From: Ensifer sp. LC163
Lineage (GTDB): Bacteria > Pseudomonadota > Alphaproteobacteria > Rhizobiales > Rhizobiaceae
Direction: 5' to 3'
DNA length: 64,000 bases
Assembly (NCBI RefSeq): GCF_001695855.1
Contig: NZ_MBSS01000066.1
Coordinates: 1-64,000 of the forward strand
Part shown: positions 45,465 to 55,359 of the stretch, piece after piece
Layout: every line of letters begins with the position of its first letter
Position numbering within the stretch: the stretch's first letter is position 1
The notes under the pieces: model-generated
What the model saw: the letters and a program-made list of their open reading frames with translations, nothing else
Databases searched by the model: none
What the model was told of the DNA's origin: nothing
Translations under genes and position numbers: made by a program

Positions 45465-47213
45465 TCATAAGTTAGAGCGGGATGCGGGCGGAAAACCGCA
45501 CACACTTTCCTCATCCCGCTCTGTGCTGAGCGATGCCGCCAGCAGGAGATAGACTGCGGATGTCCAGGCGAACGCCCGATCGCGAAGGCCCCTCCCCGAC
45601 CGCGCATCGAAGTTTTCGGCCATACCGCTTTTGCTGGCAAGTGAACAGAACTTTTCCGCGATTTCGCGCGTCAGCTCAATCTCCCCTTGCCGACGAAGAC
45701 CATCCCAGAGGAGCAATGTCGTCGGTGCCCAGATCGGTCCGCGCCAATAACCGTCATCCTCATAGAACGAACTTTTCGGGCTTTCCGTTGCCGGTCCCCA
45801 CGCGGTGAAGAAACCGCCCGCGACGAGACGGGCAACAAGCTTTTCGCGCATTTCGTTCGGCAGACGCGTGCCAAGCAGCAGCGGCATGAACTGGATCAGA
45901 TTTTCGCCCGGCAGAACCCGATCCGGTGCACCGGCGAGCCGGGCGCCGAAGGTTTCACCGGTCCAGAGGCGATCAAACAGCAGCGCCTGCAAAGCATCCG
46001 CCTTGGCGTTCCATTCCGCGCCACGCGCCGGATCGCTCTCAAGCAAGGTCGCAAGCGCCTCGCAGGCTAGAATGAGGAACACCGGCAGATCGGGCGAGAT
46101 GACCGGACCGCCCTCGGCAAAGAAGGTCGCATTGTCCCAGCCGCTGTCGTTGCCGTGAAAATAGCTCGGCAGCGACGTTGCGTTCGCACGGGCGTAGGTC
46201 AGCCAGTAATCGACCTGCCTGCCGATCGCATCGCGCAGATAGGCCTTGCGCTCCGCCGTCAGGAAATCCGGGTGCCTTGCCGCGATCAGCGACACCGCCC
46301 AGCCATGCACCGGCGGCTTGGTAAAGGCGAAGAGCACGTCGCGATCGTTGATGTAGTCGGGCAGAAGGCCGGAAGCGTCCTGATGGTCGAAAATCGCGGC
46401 GAACTGATCAAAGGCGAGTTCGGGATCAACAGCCGCCACACCCAATGCTGAAAAGGCGTTGTCCCAGCTCCAGATGTTGATCATGTGGTTCTTGGACATG
46501 TAGATCGCCGGCCGTGTCAGCTGACCGCCGACCGGAACGCCGTTTGCCCACAGCAGATAGCTTGCCAGCCGATGCGCCTCGTCCTGTCCGCGCGCGCCGC
46601 TCGGCACATTTCCATGCCACTGCTCGAACTCGACAGTGACGCCGGAAAGCGCGTCGGCGAAGCTCTCAAGCGGCGTTGTCGGCGGCACAGTGCGGAAGAA
46701 GTCGACATTGCCCTCGAAAACGCCTGTGCCCGTGAAGGCGAAGGAGACGTCGGCCGAGTGGTCGCGCTGCCAGGCACCGGAGACTTCAAGGGCGCCCGAC
46801 ACCGCGCGGGGGATGAACTTGACGTTTTCGACGGCGGCCACCAGGCAATCGACGCCCGCCGGCGTGCGATAAACATAGTCATAGCGCGACCCTTCGAGAT
46901 GGAAGCGCACACCGGCGTTCTCACCACGGACATGCAGCCGCTCGCCTTCGCCGATGACGAAGGTCAGCGATCCCGTGCCGATGCGGGCAACCAGGCGCTC
47001 CGGCGTCAATTCGAAGGTCGCCTGCGCCGGCTTGCCCGAAGCGTCGAGGAACTCGACCCGGCAGAGGCGCCCAAGCGAGGGCCGCTCGTCACCGCCGGCA
47101 ACGAAGCGGAGATAAAGCGCACGCGCGCCGTCGCCACCCGGCACCTTCATCATCGAAAGCGTCAGAAACCGCCCCCTCCGACTGAAGGGGATATGATCGA
47201 TATCGAACAGCAT
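45465..47213 (-). CDS. GH63/MGH1-like glycoside hydrolase
   Basis: 582 residues. N-terminal beta domain (1-about 190), then an (alpha/alpha)6 barrel with MSKNHMINIWSWDNAFSALG near 242, FHGNDSGWDNATFF near 345, YEDDGYWRGPIWAPTTLLLW near 490 and AENFDARSGRGLRDRAFAWT near 535. These are the hallmarks of GH63-type glucosidases and mannosyl/glucosylglycerate hydrolases. No signal peptide. It starts 3 bp behind the MalG-like permease gene. The last 19 or so codons are encoded by a palindromic repeat (45474-45522), so the C-terminus is probably not native. The substrate linkage is unknown. Confidence 0.82.
   Translation of the reverse strand: MLFDIDHIPFSRRGRFLTLSMMKVPGGDGARALYLRFVAGGDERPSLGRLCRVEFLDASGKPAQATFELTPERLVARIGTGSLTFVIGEGERLHVRGENAGVRFHLEGSRYDYVYRTPAGVDCLVAAVENVKFIPRAVSGALEVSGAWQRDHSADVSFAFTGTGVFEGNVDFFRTVPPTTPLESFADALSGVTVEFEQWHGNVPSGARGQDEAHRLASYLLWANGVPVGGQLTRPAIYMSKNHMINIWSWDNAFSALGVAAVDPELAFDQFAAIFDHQDASGLLPDYINDRDVLFAFTKPPVHGWAVSLIAARHPDFLTAERKAYLRDAIGRQVDYWLTYARANATSLPSYFHGNDSGWDNATFFAEGGPVISPDLPVFLILACEALATLLESDPARGAEWNAKADALQALLFDRLWTGETFGARLAGAPDRVLPGENLIQFMPLLLGTRLPNEMREKLVARLVAGGFFTAWGPATESPKSSFYEDDGYWRGPIWAPTTLLLWDGLRRQGEIELTREIAEKFCSLASKSGMAENFDARSGRGLRDRAFAWTSAVYLLLAASLSTERDEESVCGFPPASRSNL
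45474..45522. repeat. Palindromic repeat forming the 3' end of the GH63-like gene
   Basis: AGAGCGGGATG at the left end and CATCCCGCTCT at the right end are inverted, with an inner GCGGGCGGAAAACCGC hairpin. This is a familiar Rhizobiaceae RIME-like element. It lies inside the reading frame and encodes the tail SVCGFPPASRSNL. Confidence 0.75.
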
Positions 47214-47216
47214 CGT

Positions 47217-48029
47217 TTATCCCTTCACCGACGAGCCGACCGCGCCGTCCATGATGTAGCGCTGGGCGACGAAGAAGAGCGCGAGCGGCGGCAGGCAGAG
47301 GACCACCGTGATCGCGGCGATCGAGGTAACGTCGACCTCATGCAGCCCCTTGAACATCGAAAGCCCGAGCGTCAGCGTGTATTTCGACTGGTCGTTGAGG
47401 AAGATCAGCGGACCGAGATAGTCGTTCCAGGCGTTCATGAAGTGGAAGGTGCCGACCAGCACCAGCGCCGGCATCATCAGCGGCAGATGGATGCGCCAAT
47501 AGATGTCGAAGGCGTTGGCCCCATCCATACGCGCCGCTTCGTCGATCTCCATCGGCACAGTCATGATGTACTGGCGAAGCAGGAAGACGAAGAAGGCGTC
47601 GGCGAAATACGCCGGCACGATCAGCGGCTTCAGCGTGTTGATCCAGCCCAGCATGTTGAATTCCATGTAGAGCGGAATCATCTTCACGTCCCACGGGATC
47701 ATCATGGTGGCCAAAAGCACGATGAACAGCGGGTCGCGACCGGGGAAGCGGAAGCGGGCGAAGCCATAGGCAACCAGCGAGCTCGAGATCAGCTGCCCGA
47801 TGGTCGAGAATACGACGACGATGACCGAGTTGGTGAGATAGGTGCCGAAGGGCTGCTTGTTCCAGGCGGCGGCAAAGTTCTCCCAATGCCATTCCGACGG
47901 CCAGAAGACCGGCGGGAACTGGTAAAGGTCGGCGGTGCTTTTGATCGCCGTCATGAAGGTCCAGTAGAACGGCGCGATGAAGAGCGCCGAGAGCAGGATC
48001 AGCGCGGAATAGAGCAGCGTCTTACGCAT
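47217..48029 (-). CDS. CUT1 sugar ABC transporter permease (MalG-like)
   Basis: 270 residues, six membrane segments, EAA loop MEIDEAARMDGANAFDIYWR with LPLMMPAL following. The ATG at 48029 has GGAG 6 nt upstream; the ATG at 48041 is less likely. It overlaps the MalF-like gene by 8 bp and is 3 bp from the hydrolase gene. Confidence 0.92.
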   Translation of the reverse strand: MRKTLLYSALILLSALFIAPFYWTFMTAIKSTADLYQFPPVFWPSEWHWENFAAAWNKQPFGTYLTNSVIVVVFSTIGQLISSSLVAYGFARFRFPGRDPLFIVLLATMMIPWDVKMIPLYMEFNMLGWINTLKPLIVPAYFADAFFVFLLRQYIMTVPMEIDEAARMDGANAFDIYWRIHLPLMMPALVLVGTFHFMNAWNDYLGPLIFLNDQSKYTLTLGLSMFKGLHEVDVTSIAAITVVLCLPPLALFFVAQRYIMDGAVGSSVKG

Positions 48030-48978
48030 GGCCTTCTCCATCGTTCTGGCGAACTTCGCCTTCGTAGTAGACCCAGGCGGCTGACCAGCGCATGACGCCG
48101 AGGCTGAGCAACAGCACGATGATGAACATCACCCACGAGCCGGCGGCGGCATAACCCATGTCGAAATATTTGAAGGCGTTGTCGTAGATGTACATGGCAA
48201 AGAAATAGGTGGAGCCGAGCGGGCCGCCCTTGGTCAGAAGCAGGGCGATGGTCAGTTGCTGGAAGGCGGAGATGATCGAGGTGATGAAGGTGAAGAGCAG
48301 CATCGGCCCGAGCATCGGCAGGGTGATGAACAGCATCTGCGCCCAGCCCGGAACGCCCGACACAGTCGCCGCCTCGTACAGCTCCTTCGGGATGGCTTTC
48401 AGGCCGGTCAGAAGGATCAGCATGGTGCCGCCGAGCCCCCAGAGGCTGGCGATGATGATCGCGACGATCGCCAGGTTCGGGTCGCCGAGCCAGTTCGGCC
48501 CGTCGATGCCGACGAGCGACAGCATGAAGTTCAGGAGGCCGTATTCCTTGCTGTAGATCCAGCTCCAGATCGTCACCAGGGCGACGCCGGAAATGACGCT
48601 CGGCAGATAGAAGGCGGTGCGGAAGAAACCGCTGGCAAAGGTGATGTTGTGCAGCATCAGCGCCAGCAGGAACGACATGATGATGTTGAACGGCACATAG
48701 ATCGCCGCGAACTTCACCGTGATCCAGAGGCTCTCCCAGAACTGCGGATCGTCGAACAGCATCGAACGGTAGTTGTCGAGACCGACGAAGGTTCGCTCGC
48801 CGACCACGGGCCAATCGTAGAAGCTCATCGTCAGGGAGAAGACGAGCGGGCCGAGCGTGAAGAACAGGAACCCGAGGATCCACGGGGAGATGAACAGATA
48901 GGGCGCTGCATAGTGCGCGATGGCGGAGCGCTTGCGCCTTGCCACCTTGGGCTCTGCCCCGGCATAGGTCATATCCAT
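48022..48978 (-). CDS. CUT1 sugar ABC transporter permease (MalF-like)
   Basis: 318 residues with six membrane segments (APYLFISPWILGFLFFTLGP) and EAA loop LYEAATVSGVPGWAQMLFIT. Partner of the MalG-like gene immediately behind it; 19 bp behind the binding-protein stop. Confidence 0.92.
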   Translation of the reverse strand: MDMTYAGAEPKVARRKRSAIAHYAAPYLFISPWILGFLFFTLGPLVFSLTMSFYDWPVVGERTFVGLDNYRSMLFDDPQFWESLWITVKFAAIYVPFNIIMSFLLALMLHNITFASGFFRTAFYLPSVISGVALVTIWSWIYSKEYGLLNFMLSLVGIDGPNWLGDPNLAIVAIIIASLWGLGGTMLILLTGLKAIPKELYEAATVSGVPGWAQMLFITLPMLGPMLLFTFITSIISAFQQLTIALLLTKGGPLGSTYFFAMYIYDNAFKYFDMGYAAAGSWVMFIIVLLLSLGVMRWSAAWVYYEGEVRQNDGEGHA

Positions 48979-48997
48979 CTCCCCGTACTCCCTTCGC

Positions 48998-50230
48998 TTA
49001 CTTGATCAACCGCTTGGAACGGCTGACCGCATCATCCAGATGCTGCTTGGCGTTGCCCTGATCGATCATCGTTGCTTCGATGGCGCGCGCGAGATTGTCC
49101 TGCACCTTGCCCCAGTTGGCGTTCTTCAGGAACGCATGGGTTTCGGTGTTCGAAGTCGCGAGAACGTCGAAGAACGGCTTGTAGATCGGGTCCGTGGTCA
49201 TGCCCTTTTCTTCGGCAACGCTGGTGCGAACCGGCAGGTCGTTGGTGCGCATCGCAACGGCTTCAGGTGAGGAGAAGAACTTGACGAACTCCCAGGCGAG
49301 GTCGGCATGCGCCGCATCCTTGGCGATCGAGATCGCCGAGACGCCAAGCGCGGAATGCGCCGTCTTGTCGCCGAACTTCGGCAGCGGTGCGACGCCATAT
49401 TTGAAGCCGGCGGTATCGATGCCTGCCTTCGACCACATGGCGCTCTGGAACATGGCGATCTTGCCGCCCTTGAACAGCGTGCTGCCCGAGGTGTCGTCGC
49501 CGAGGTTGAGCGTGATCGCTTCCTGCGTCTTGGCCATGTCGCCGAACATGTCGAGGACCTGGGCGGCCGCATCGCTGTTCATGTAGCCGTCGATCTGCTT
49601 GCCATCGTCGGAGATGTACTTGGTACCGTTCGACCACAGGAACTGCTCGAAATCGTAAGGATCGGGCTTGGCGTCGACGGCAAAGCCGTAGACCTTGTTC
49701 TTCTCGTCACGGAACTTGGCGGCCTTGGCGCGCAGGTCGTCCCAGGTCCAGCCATCCTTCGGCTCTTCGACGCCGGCCTTGGCGAACATGTCCTTGTTGT
49801 AGAAGACGACCTGGGTGGTGAAGCCCGACGGCATGCCGTAGGTCTTGCCTTCGACGCGCGTCGTGTTCATCAGACCCTTGGGGAAGTCGTCGGGTTTCAC
49901 CTCGGCGGCGTCGCGCGCGATCAGGTCGTCGAGCGGCATCAGCGAGGTGTAATACTGCGGGAAATTCCACATATACATGACGTCGGGCGGGCTGCCGGCA
50001 CCGAAGGCGGCGATCAGCTTCTGATCGTAACCATCCGCGTAAGGCTCGACCTGAACCTTCACGCCCGGGTGCGTTTCCTCGAACTTCTTGGCGATCGCCT
50101 GCTGGATGGCCAGGCTTTCATCCGTGTCCCAGGTGGCAAAGCGCAAGGTCTCTTCCGCGCGGGCCGTGGCAGCTCCGGTCATCGCCAATACCATGAGCGA
50201 GCCGATGAGCGACTTCGTCTTGTTCTGCAT
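48998..50230 (-). CDS. CUT1 sugar ABC transporter binding protein
   Basis: 410 residues: signal peptide MQNKTKSLIGSLMVLAMTGA ending in ATARA, then a MalE-like fold (ETLRFATWDTDESLAIQQAI, PDVMYMWNFPQYYTSLMPLD, WEFVKFFSSPEAV). The ATG at 50230 is preceded by GAGGAGGAG; the frame to 50350 has no such site. Receptor of the oligosaccharide importer; the two glycosidases of the locus suggest a beta-galactoside-containing ligand. Confidence 0.93.
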   Translation of the reverse strand: MQNKTKSLIGSLMVLAMTGAATARAEETLRFATWDTDESLAIQQAIAKKFEETHPGVKVQVEPYADGYDQKLIAAFGAGSPPDVMYMWNFPQYYTSLMPLDDLIARDAAEVKPDDFPKGLMNTTRVEGKTYGMPSGFTTQVVFYNKDMFAKAGVEEPKDGWTWDDLRAKAAKFRDEKNKVYGFAVDAKPDPYDFEQFLWSNGTKYISDDGKQIDGYMNSDAAAQVLDMFGDMAKTQEAITLNLGDDTSGSTLFKGGKIAMFQSAMWSKAGIDTAGFKYGVAPLPKFGDKTAHSALGVSAISIAKDAAHADLAWEFVKFFSSPEAVAMRTNDLPVRTSVAEEKGMTTDPIYKPFFDVLATSNTETHAFLKNANWGKVQDNLARAIEATMIDQGNAKQHLDDAVSRSKRLIK

Positions 50231-50250
50231 GCTTCTCCTCCTCATTCGGG

Positions 50251-51399
50251 TCACGCGACCCTTTTGCTCTTTTCCTGATTGATCAGCATCTGCGTCTCGG
50301 GATCGAGCGCCCTGGCAATGGCCTTCCCGTCCGCATCGAACAGATGGCAATGCTCGGGCGGAATGCGCAGATGGATGCGCTCGCGGTTGGCGACCGGGTG
50401 CGTGCCGCGCACGACTGCCGTCATGTCAGCGCCGTTCTCAAGGCCGATGTGAACATGGCTCTCGGTGCCGAGGCGCTCGACCAGGCGGACATCGCCGATC
50501 AAGTGCGCTTCCTCAGGCGAAACCAGCTCGAGCTTGTCCGGGCGGATGCCGATCGTCACCGGCTTATCCTTGGCGATGACGGCCGAGGATAGGGTTTCGA
50601 GCGCCAGGTCCCGCACCAGGCCGCCACTGGCAAGCGTCAATTCGGAACGGTCCTGACGGACCAGATTTGCGGTGACGAAATTCATCCGCGGCGAGCCGAT
50701 GAAGCCGGCAACAAAGAGGTTCGCCGGCTGGTAGAAGAGTTCGAGCGGCGTGCCGAATTGGCTGACCTTGCCCTTGTCCAGGACGACGACGCGGTCGGAG
50801 AGCGTCATCGCCTCGACCTGATCGTGGGTAACGTAGATCATCGTGACGCCAAGGCGCTCATGGAGTGCGGCAAGCTCGACGCGCATGGTGACGCGCAGGC
50901 CGGCGTCGAGGTTCGACAGCGGTTCATCGAGCAGAAACAGCTTCGGCTCGCGAACGATCGCACGGCCGATGGCGACGCGCTGGCGCTGGCCGCCGGAAAG
51001 CTGGCGGGGCTTGCGGTTCAGAAGCTCGGAGATGCGCAGAATGTCGGCAGCGTTATTGACGCGGCGCTCGATCTCGTCGCGCTTCATGCCGTTCAGCGCC
51101 AGACCGAAGGACAGGTTCTTGCGCACGTTCATGTGTGGATAGAGCGCGTAATTCTGGAAGACCATGGCGATATCGCGCTTGGCCGAGCGCAGATCGGTGA
51201 TATCGCGATCGCCGAGACGGATCGAGCCGGAATCGAGTTCTTCCAGGCCGGCGATCGAACGCAGAAGCGTGCTCTTGCCGCAACCCGACGGCCCGAGAAA
51301 GCAGACGAATTCGCCGTCGGCGATATCGAGATTGATGCCCTTCAAGACTTCGAGCGAACCAAAGCCTTTGCGCAGATTTTCAATACGGATAGCTGCCAA
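50251..51399 (-). CDS. CUT1 sugar ABC transporter ATPase (UgpC/MalK-like)
   Basis: 382 residues: Walker A LGPSGCGKSTLLRS, signature LSGGQRQRVAIGRA, Walker B KLFLLDEPLSNLDAG, switch THDQVEAMT, and a C-terminal TOBE region with GIRPDKLELVS and the extension DADGKAIARALDPETQ. The start is TTG at 51399 with GGGGAGG 5 nt upstream; no ATG or GTG fits. First gene of the locus: unlike most CUT1 operons, the ATPase precedes the binding protein. LacI operators lie 65-100 bp upstream. Confidence 0.92.
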   Translation of the reverse strand: MAAIRIENLRKGFGSLEVLKGINLDIADGEFVCFLGPSGCGKSTLLRSIAGLEELDSGSIRLGDRDITDLRSAKRDIAMVFQNYALYPHMNVRKNLSFGLALNGMKRDEIERRVNNAADILRISELLNRKPRQLSGGQRQRVAIGRAIVREPKLFLLDEPLSNLDAGLRVTMRVELAALHERLGVTMIYVTHDQVEAMTLSDRVVVLDKGKVSQFGTPLELFYQPANLFVAGFIGSPRMNFVTANLVRQDRSELTLASGGLVRDLALETLSSAVIAKDKPVTIGIRPDKLELVSPEEAHLIGDVRLVERLGTESHVHIGLENGADMTAVVRGTHPVANRERIHLRIPPEHCHLFDADGKAIARALDPETQMLINQEKSKRVA

Positions 51400-51463
51400 C
51401 GGGCCCTCCCCTGATGGCGAACGTTGCGGCACAAGGCTCGACGGCCAACTTACCACACGCTCG

Positions 51464-51499
51464 TGTTAAACGTTTATATGAACGATAAAAACGTTTAAC
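51464..51499. promoter_or_regulatory. Two LacI-family operators upstream of the importer operon
   Basis: TGTTAAACGTTTATAT (51464-51479) and ATAAAAACGTTTAAC (51485-51499) both centre on AAACGTTT, the core of the 44292 palindrome. Core centres are about 21 bp apart, two helical turns, so cooperative binding upstream of the ATPase gene is plausible. Confidence 0.75.
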
Positions 51500-51565
51500 T
51501 TCGTTGTAAAGAGGAAAAATCGACCCCGGGGAAATTGCTGTGCACGACAAGGGGCATAAAACCGA

Positions 51566-51590
51566 TACGGCCGGTGCATGACCGGCCGTA
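51566..51590 (-). terminator. Terminator hairpin of the LacI/family-3 transporter operon
   Basis: TACGGCCGGT (51566-51575) pairs perfectly with ACCGGCCGTA (51581-51590) around GCATG, 11 bp behind the fusion gene on the minus strand; the T run that follows (TTTTATG) is short. Confidence 0.7.
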
Positions 51591-51601
51591 CCGCTTCTGG
51601 A

Positions 51602-54600
51602 TCAATGGTTTAGGCGCCCGAGCGTCTCGTCGAGCGCATCAAGGAAATGGTCGCAATCGGCGGCGCTGAACGGTGCCGGCGGCTTGACCTTCAGCACGTT
51701 GTGGTGCGGCCCCTCGCTGCTGAGCAGGATCCGGTGCCTGCGCTTCATTTCGGCGATGACGAAGTCAAGCTCGCTTGCGGCCGGTTCCAGAGTCTCGCGG
51801 TTGCGCACCAATTCGATGCCGTTGAAAAGACCGTAGCCGCGTACGTCCCCGATGATGGCATGGCGCTTTGCCAGCGCACGGGCGCCGTCCATCAGCCGGT
51901 CGCCGACGACCTGGCAATGGTGCATCAACCGCTCGTCGCGAATGACGTCCAGCACCGCAAGGCCGATCTCGGCCGAAACCGGATTGCCGCCGAAGGTGTT
52001 GAAGTATTCCATGCCGTTGGCAAAGGATGCGGCAATCGCCTCGGTGGTGACGACGGCGGCCATCGGGTGTCCGTTGCCGATCGGCTTGCCCATCGTGACG
52101 ATATCAGGGACCACCCCTTGCGTCTGGTGCGCCCACATATGGCTGCCGACACGGCCGAAGCCGACCTGCACTTCGTCGGCCAGGCACAGGCCGCCGGCGG
52201 CGCGCACATGGGCATAGGCCTCGTGCAGATAGCCTTCCGGCAATGTCAGCTGCCCGCCGGTCCCCAGAATGCCTTCGCTGAAGAACAGCGCCGGGCGACG
52301 GCCGGTGGCGGCCAGCGCCAGCACCTGATTGCGTACATCGTCGGCATATTTATGGCCGGCTTCAACGTCGCCGTAGCGATAACGGCCGCGATAGAGATCC
52401 GGCATTTCCGCCACCTGCACGTGGGCGGGACGCCCTTCGCCGCCCTTGCCGGCAAACTTGTAGGGGCTGACGTCGATCATGCTCGACAGATGCCCGTGAT
52501 AGGCGTGATCGACGGTGATGACGTCACGGTTTCCCGTGTAGGCGCGCGCAAGCCTGAGCGCCAGGTCATTGGCTTCGCTGCCGGAATTGACGAAGAAGCA
52601 GACGTTGAGCGGGTCGGGGAACTGTGCGGCTAGCCGCCGCGAATATTCGACCAGCGAATCGTGCAGATAACGGGAATTGGTGTTGAGCCGCCCCATCTGC
52701 GCTTGCGCCGCCTTGACGACGCGCGGATGGCAATGGCCGACGTGGCAGACATTGTTGACCATGTCGAGCCAGCGTGTGCCATCCTCGTCGATCAGGTGGG
52801 CGCCTTCGCCGCCGACGATCTTCAGAGGTGCCGCTCTATAGGCGATGCTGAGCGAACGGCCGATGCGCCGATGACGCTCGCGCACGAGAAAATCCTTGTC
52901 GCGCGCCACGATAACGGAGGCTGGTACAGGCAACCCAAACACGACGCTCGGATCGGGGCTGACATCGCGCCAGACCTGCCACTGATCGCGGACACCGACG
53001 CCGAACATGCGTCCCTCAAGACCGAGATGGTCAGTCACCAGCTGGAAATGAAGATGCGGCGCCCAGTTGCCGTTTTCCTCAGTGGCACCAAGCGTAGCGA
53101 ACCTCTCGCCTGTGGCAATGCGCTGGCCGATCGCCAACGTGGCGATAGTGTCGCGCGACAGATGGCCGTAGAGCGTCCAGAAGATGTCGCCTGTATCGGT
53201 TGCATGTTCCAGCAGGACCGTCGGGCCGAAACCGAAGGCGACGGCATCGTCGTGAAGAAAGGCGACCTTGCCGGCGAATGGCGCATGTACCGGCTCCAAT
53301 GCCGGCGCGAAGATGTCGACGCCGAGATGGATCGAACGGCGCTCGCCGGCGATTGCCGTTTCATAGGCCTCGCCCTGATAGATCGCGCGATCCTCGCCAT
53401 AAAGGCCTATGCCGAAATCCGCGTTCTGCTCGCGGATACGGGCCACAATCCGCGCCTCGGCACCCCTGGCGTCCAGTGTCGCCCACTGCGCTGCCTCGGG
53501 ACCGGATGCAGAGAAATCAAAGACGGCGACTTCGGGCTTGGCGACCGACGGCTTGACGATGGCGGAGAAGTGATGGGCATTCTGCTCCAGCCAGCGCGCG
53601 ACGGCAGCCGCATGTGCGATCGGCGCAAAGCCGCAGGCGTCGCGGATGCGGGCAATGGCAATCGTGCGGTTCTCGCGCTCCAGACGTTGAAGCTCGCGCC
53701 AGACATCCTCCTGGCTGACGAGCAGGTACGTATTCTCAGGGTTGTCGCGGATCTGCTTGGCCGCCATGCACATGCTGACGGCATAGCGCGTGCGAACGAG
53801 GTCGAAGATCAGGCCGGCCTCGGTCTCGCTGATCGGGTTCGGGCGGTGATAGGCGCCCGCGAGCACCACGATGGTGCCGACCGCATCCGCCGTGCCGATC
53901 AGCGCATAGGCCGCAGCGACGGCAATCTCGACGACGCGCCAGGTCTCGACCATATCGCCGAAATCCAGGAGCCCACTGACATGCCCCTCATCGACCAGCA
54001 GCACGTTGTAGTCGTTGGCATCGTTATGGATGACCTGACGCGGGCAGCCTTCGAGGCTCGGAAGAACCGACGAAGCGAACCGTTCGAGGATGGCGCGAAC
54101 CGCGGCCCGCTTGTCGTCGCCTTCGATCAGATCCACATGCTGCAAGTGCATATCGGCGCGGCCGATATCCCAGGCATAGACGCGTTTCGTGCCGGCATGG
54201 GCAAAGCCCTTGAGGCTGTGATCGAGCCGACCGAGCAGGTGTCCGAGCGTTTCCGCGCTCGCCGGACCGCGGGAGGCAGATTTCGCCCAGATATCGCCCG
54301 GCAACCAGGTCAGGAGCCGCGCGGTGCGCTCACCGCGGACCGTCGCCTTGACGGTTGCCGCACCGGCGCGGCTAGGCACTGGCCGCGAGACCGGCAGGTC
54401 GGCCGCCGTTTTCGCAAGCTGGTCGAGCACCGCGACCTGCATGTCGAGGTCATCGGCATCGCCTGGCGCGTGCAGCTTCAGGAGATATTGCTCGCCGTCT
54501 TGCGCACGAATGCGATAGTTGAGGTCGTGTTCGCCCGGCAGTGGCGACACGTCCCCTTCAATGCCGTAGGCCTCGATGAGCAGTGCCCGGATTGCCGCCA

Positions 54601-54658
54601 GTTCCTGCTCTGCGTTCAAGTCATTCTGTGTCATGCCCGCTGCTTGTCCCGTCACCAT
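51602..54658 (-). CDS. Kinase/M23/class III aminotransferase fusion protein
   Basis: 1018 residues in three parts. (1) APH/choline-kinase-like kinase, about 1-350, with the catalytic [11 protein letters not shown] near 212 and LLDFGDM near 230. (2) M23/LytM-type domain, about 440-560, keeping the Zn ligands in HLGVDIF near 444 and HLHFQL near 536. (3) Class III PLP enzyme, about 600-1018, with [31 protein letters not shown] and the PLP lysine in [10 protein letters not shown] near 857. The PLP part resembles mammalian ethanolamine-phosphate and phosphohydroxylysine phospho-lyases, whose substrate is made by such a kinase. I infer phosphorylation followed by elimination of an amino alcohol. 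The start may be the ATG at 54634 instead. No signal peptide. Confidence 0.85.
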   Translation of the reverse strand: MVTGQAAGMTQNDLNAEQELAAIRALLIEAYGIEGDVSPLPGEHDLNYRIRAQDGEQYLLKLHAPGDADDLDMQVAVLDQLAKTAADLPVSRPVPSRAGAATVKATVRGERTARLLTWLPGDIWAKSASRGPASAETLGHLLGRLDHSLKGFAHAGTKRVYAWDIGRADMHLQHVDLIEGDDKRAAVRAILERFASSVLPSLEGCPRQVIHNDANDYNVLLVDEGHVSGLLDFGDMVETWRVVEIAVAAAYALIGTADAVGTIVVLAGAYHRPNPISETEAGLIFDLVRTRYAVSMCMAAKQIRDNPENTYLLVSQEDVWRELQRLERENRTIAIARIRDACGFAPIAHAAAVARWLEQNAHHFSAIVKPSVAKPEVAVFDFSASGPEAAQWATLDARGAEARIVARIREQNADFGIGLYGEDRAIYQGEAYETAIAGERRSIHLGVDIFAPALEPVHAPFAGKVAFLHDDAVAFGFGPTVLLEHATDTGDIFWTLYGHLSRDTIATLAIGQRIATGERFATLGATEENGNWAPHLHFQLVTDHLGLEGRMFGVGVRDQWQVWRDVSPDPSVVFGLPVPASVIVARDKDFLVRERHRRIGRSLSIAYRAAPLKIVGGEGAHLIDEDGTRWLDMVNNVCHVGHCHPRVVKAAQAQMGRLNTNSRYLHDSLVEYSRRLAAQFPDPLNVCFFVNSGSEANDLALRLARAYTGNRDVITVDHAYHGHLSSMIDVSPYKFAGKGGEGRPAHVQVAEMPDLYRGRYRYGDVEAGHKYADDVRNQVLALAATGRRPALFFSEGILGTGGQLTLPEGYLHEAYAHVRAAGGLCLADEVQVGFGRVGSHMWAHQTQGVVPDIVTMGKPIGNGHPMAAVVTTEAIAASFANGMEYFNTFGGNPVSAEIGLAVLDVIRDERLMHHCQVVGDRLMDGARALAKRHAIIGDVRGYGLFNGIELVRNRETLEPAASELDFVIAEMKRRHRILLSSEGPHHNVLKVKPPAPFSAADCDHFLDALDETLGRLNH

Positions 54659-55359
54659 GAAATCCGTCGTCCGTCGTAGCTGCGGAAGCTGCCGCTATCG
54701 GCCATGTCCGCTTCGTCGATCATTGCTTTCAACCCGGCGGCACTGGTTGCCACCGGAACATTCGCCTCGTCCCCGCCCATGTCGGTCTTCACCCAGCCGG
54801 GATGCAGCGACAAAACGGCAATGCCGTCCTTGCGGAAGTCTTGCGCCAGCTTCACCGTCGCTATGTTCAACGCCGCCTTCGAGCAGCGATAGGCGTAGTC
54901 GCCGTCATCGTCGTCGAGCGTGCCTTCGGCAAGCGAGCCGGCGCGGCTGGAGATGTTGGCGATGATCCGGCTCTCGCCGGCAAGGAGGTTCGCATGCAGG
55001 GCGCGCGCCAGAAGCAGAGGCGCCAGCGCGTTGACGCGCATCACCGCGACGAAATCGTCGCAGTCGAGCGTTGCCAGCCCGCCGATGTCGCCACGGATGC
55101 CGGCATTGTTGATCAGAACGTCGATGGCCACGCCTTCAAGCGCGCTGCCGAGGGCTGCGATTGACGTAGGGTCGGAGACGTCGAGCGACAGCGCTTCAAT
55201 CGCACCGTCGAAAGTCGCTTCCCCTCGGGCACAGGCAATGACCCGCCAGCCACCGGCCGCATAAAGCTCCGCGAGTTTGCGACCCAGACCACGCGAGGCG
55301 CCGGTGATCAGCACGGTGCGGCGGGTCTGTTTCGCCGCTTTATCGATGCTTGATGTCAT
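54652..55359 (-). CDS. Short-chain dehydrogenase/reductase
   Basis: 235-residue classical SDR: cofactor motif TGASRGLGRKLAEL near 20, INNAGIRGD near 84, catalytic YRCSKAALN near 150. The ARG after beta-strand 2 (IACARGE) hints at NADP. It overlaps the permease gene by 20 bp and the fusion gene by 7 bp, so it belongs to the operon. A role in reducing the aldehyde produced by the PLP part of the fusion protein would fit but is inferred. Confidence 0.88.
   Translation of the reverse strand: MTSSIDKAAKQTRRTVLITGASRGLGRKLAELYAAGGWRVIACARGEATFDGAIEALSLDVSDPTSIAALGSALEGVAIDVLINNAGIRGDIGGLATLDCDDFVAVMRVNALAPLLLARALHANLLAGESRIIANISSRAGSLAEGTLDDDDGDYAYRCSKAALNIATVKLAQDFRKDGIAVLSLHPGWVKTDMGGDEANVPVATSAAGLKAMIDEADMADSGSFRSYDGRRISW

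Noticed and set aside
46485-48095. 536-codon plus-strand frame across the hydrolase and permease genes
   Set aside because: Antisense to two genes and across their junction; no start site or domain.
52661-54679. 672-codon plus-strand frame opposite the fusion gene
   Set aside because: Antisense shadow; the minus strand shows three recognisable domains with catalytic motifs.
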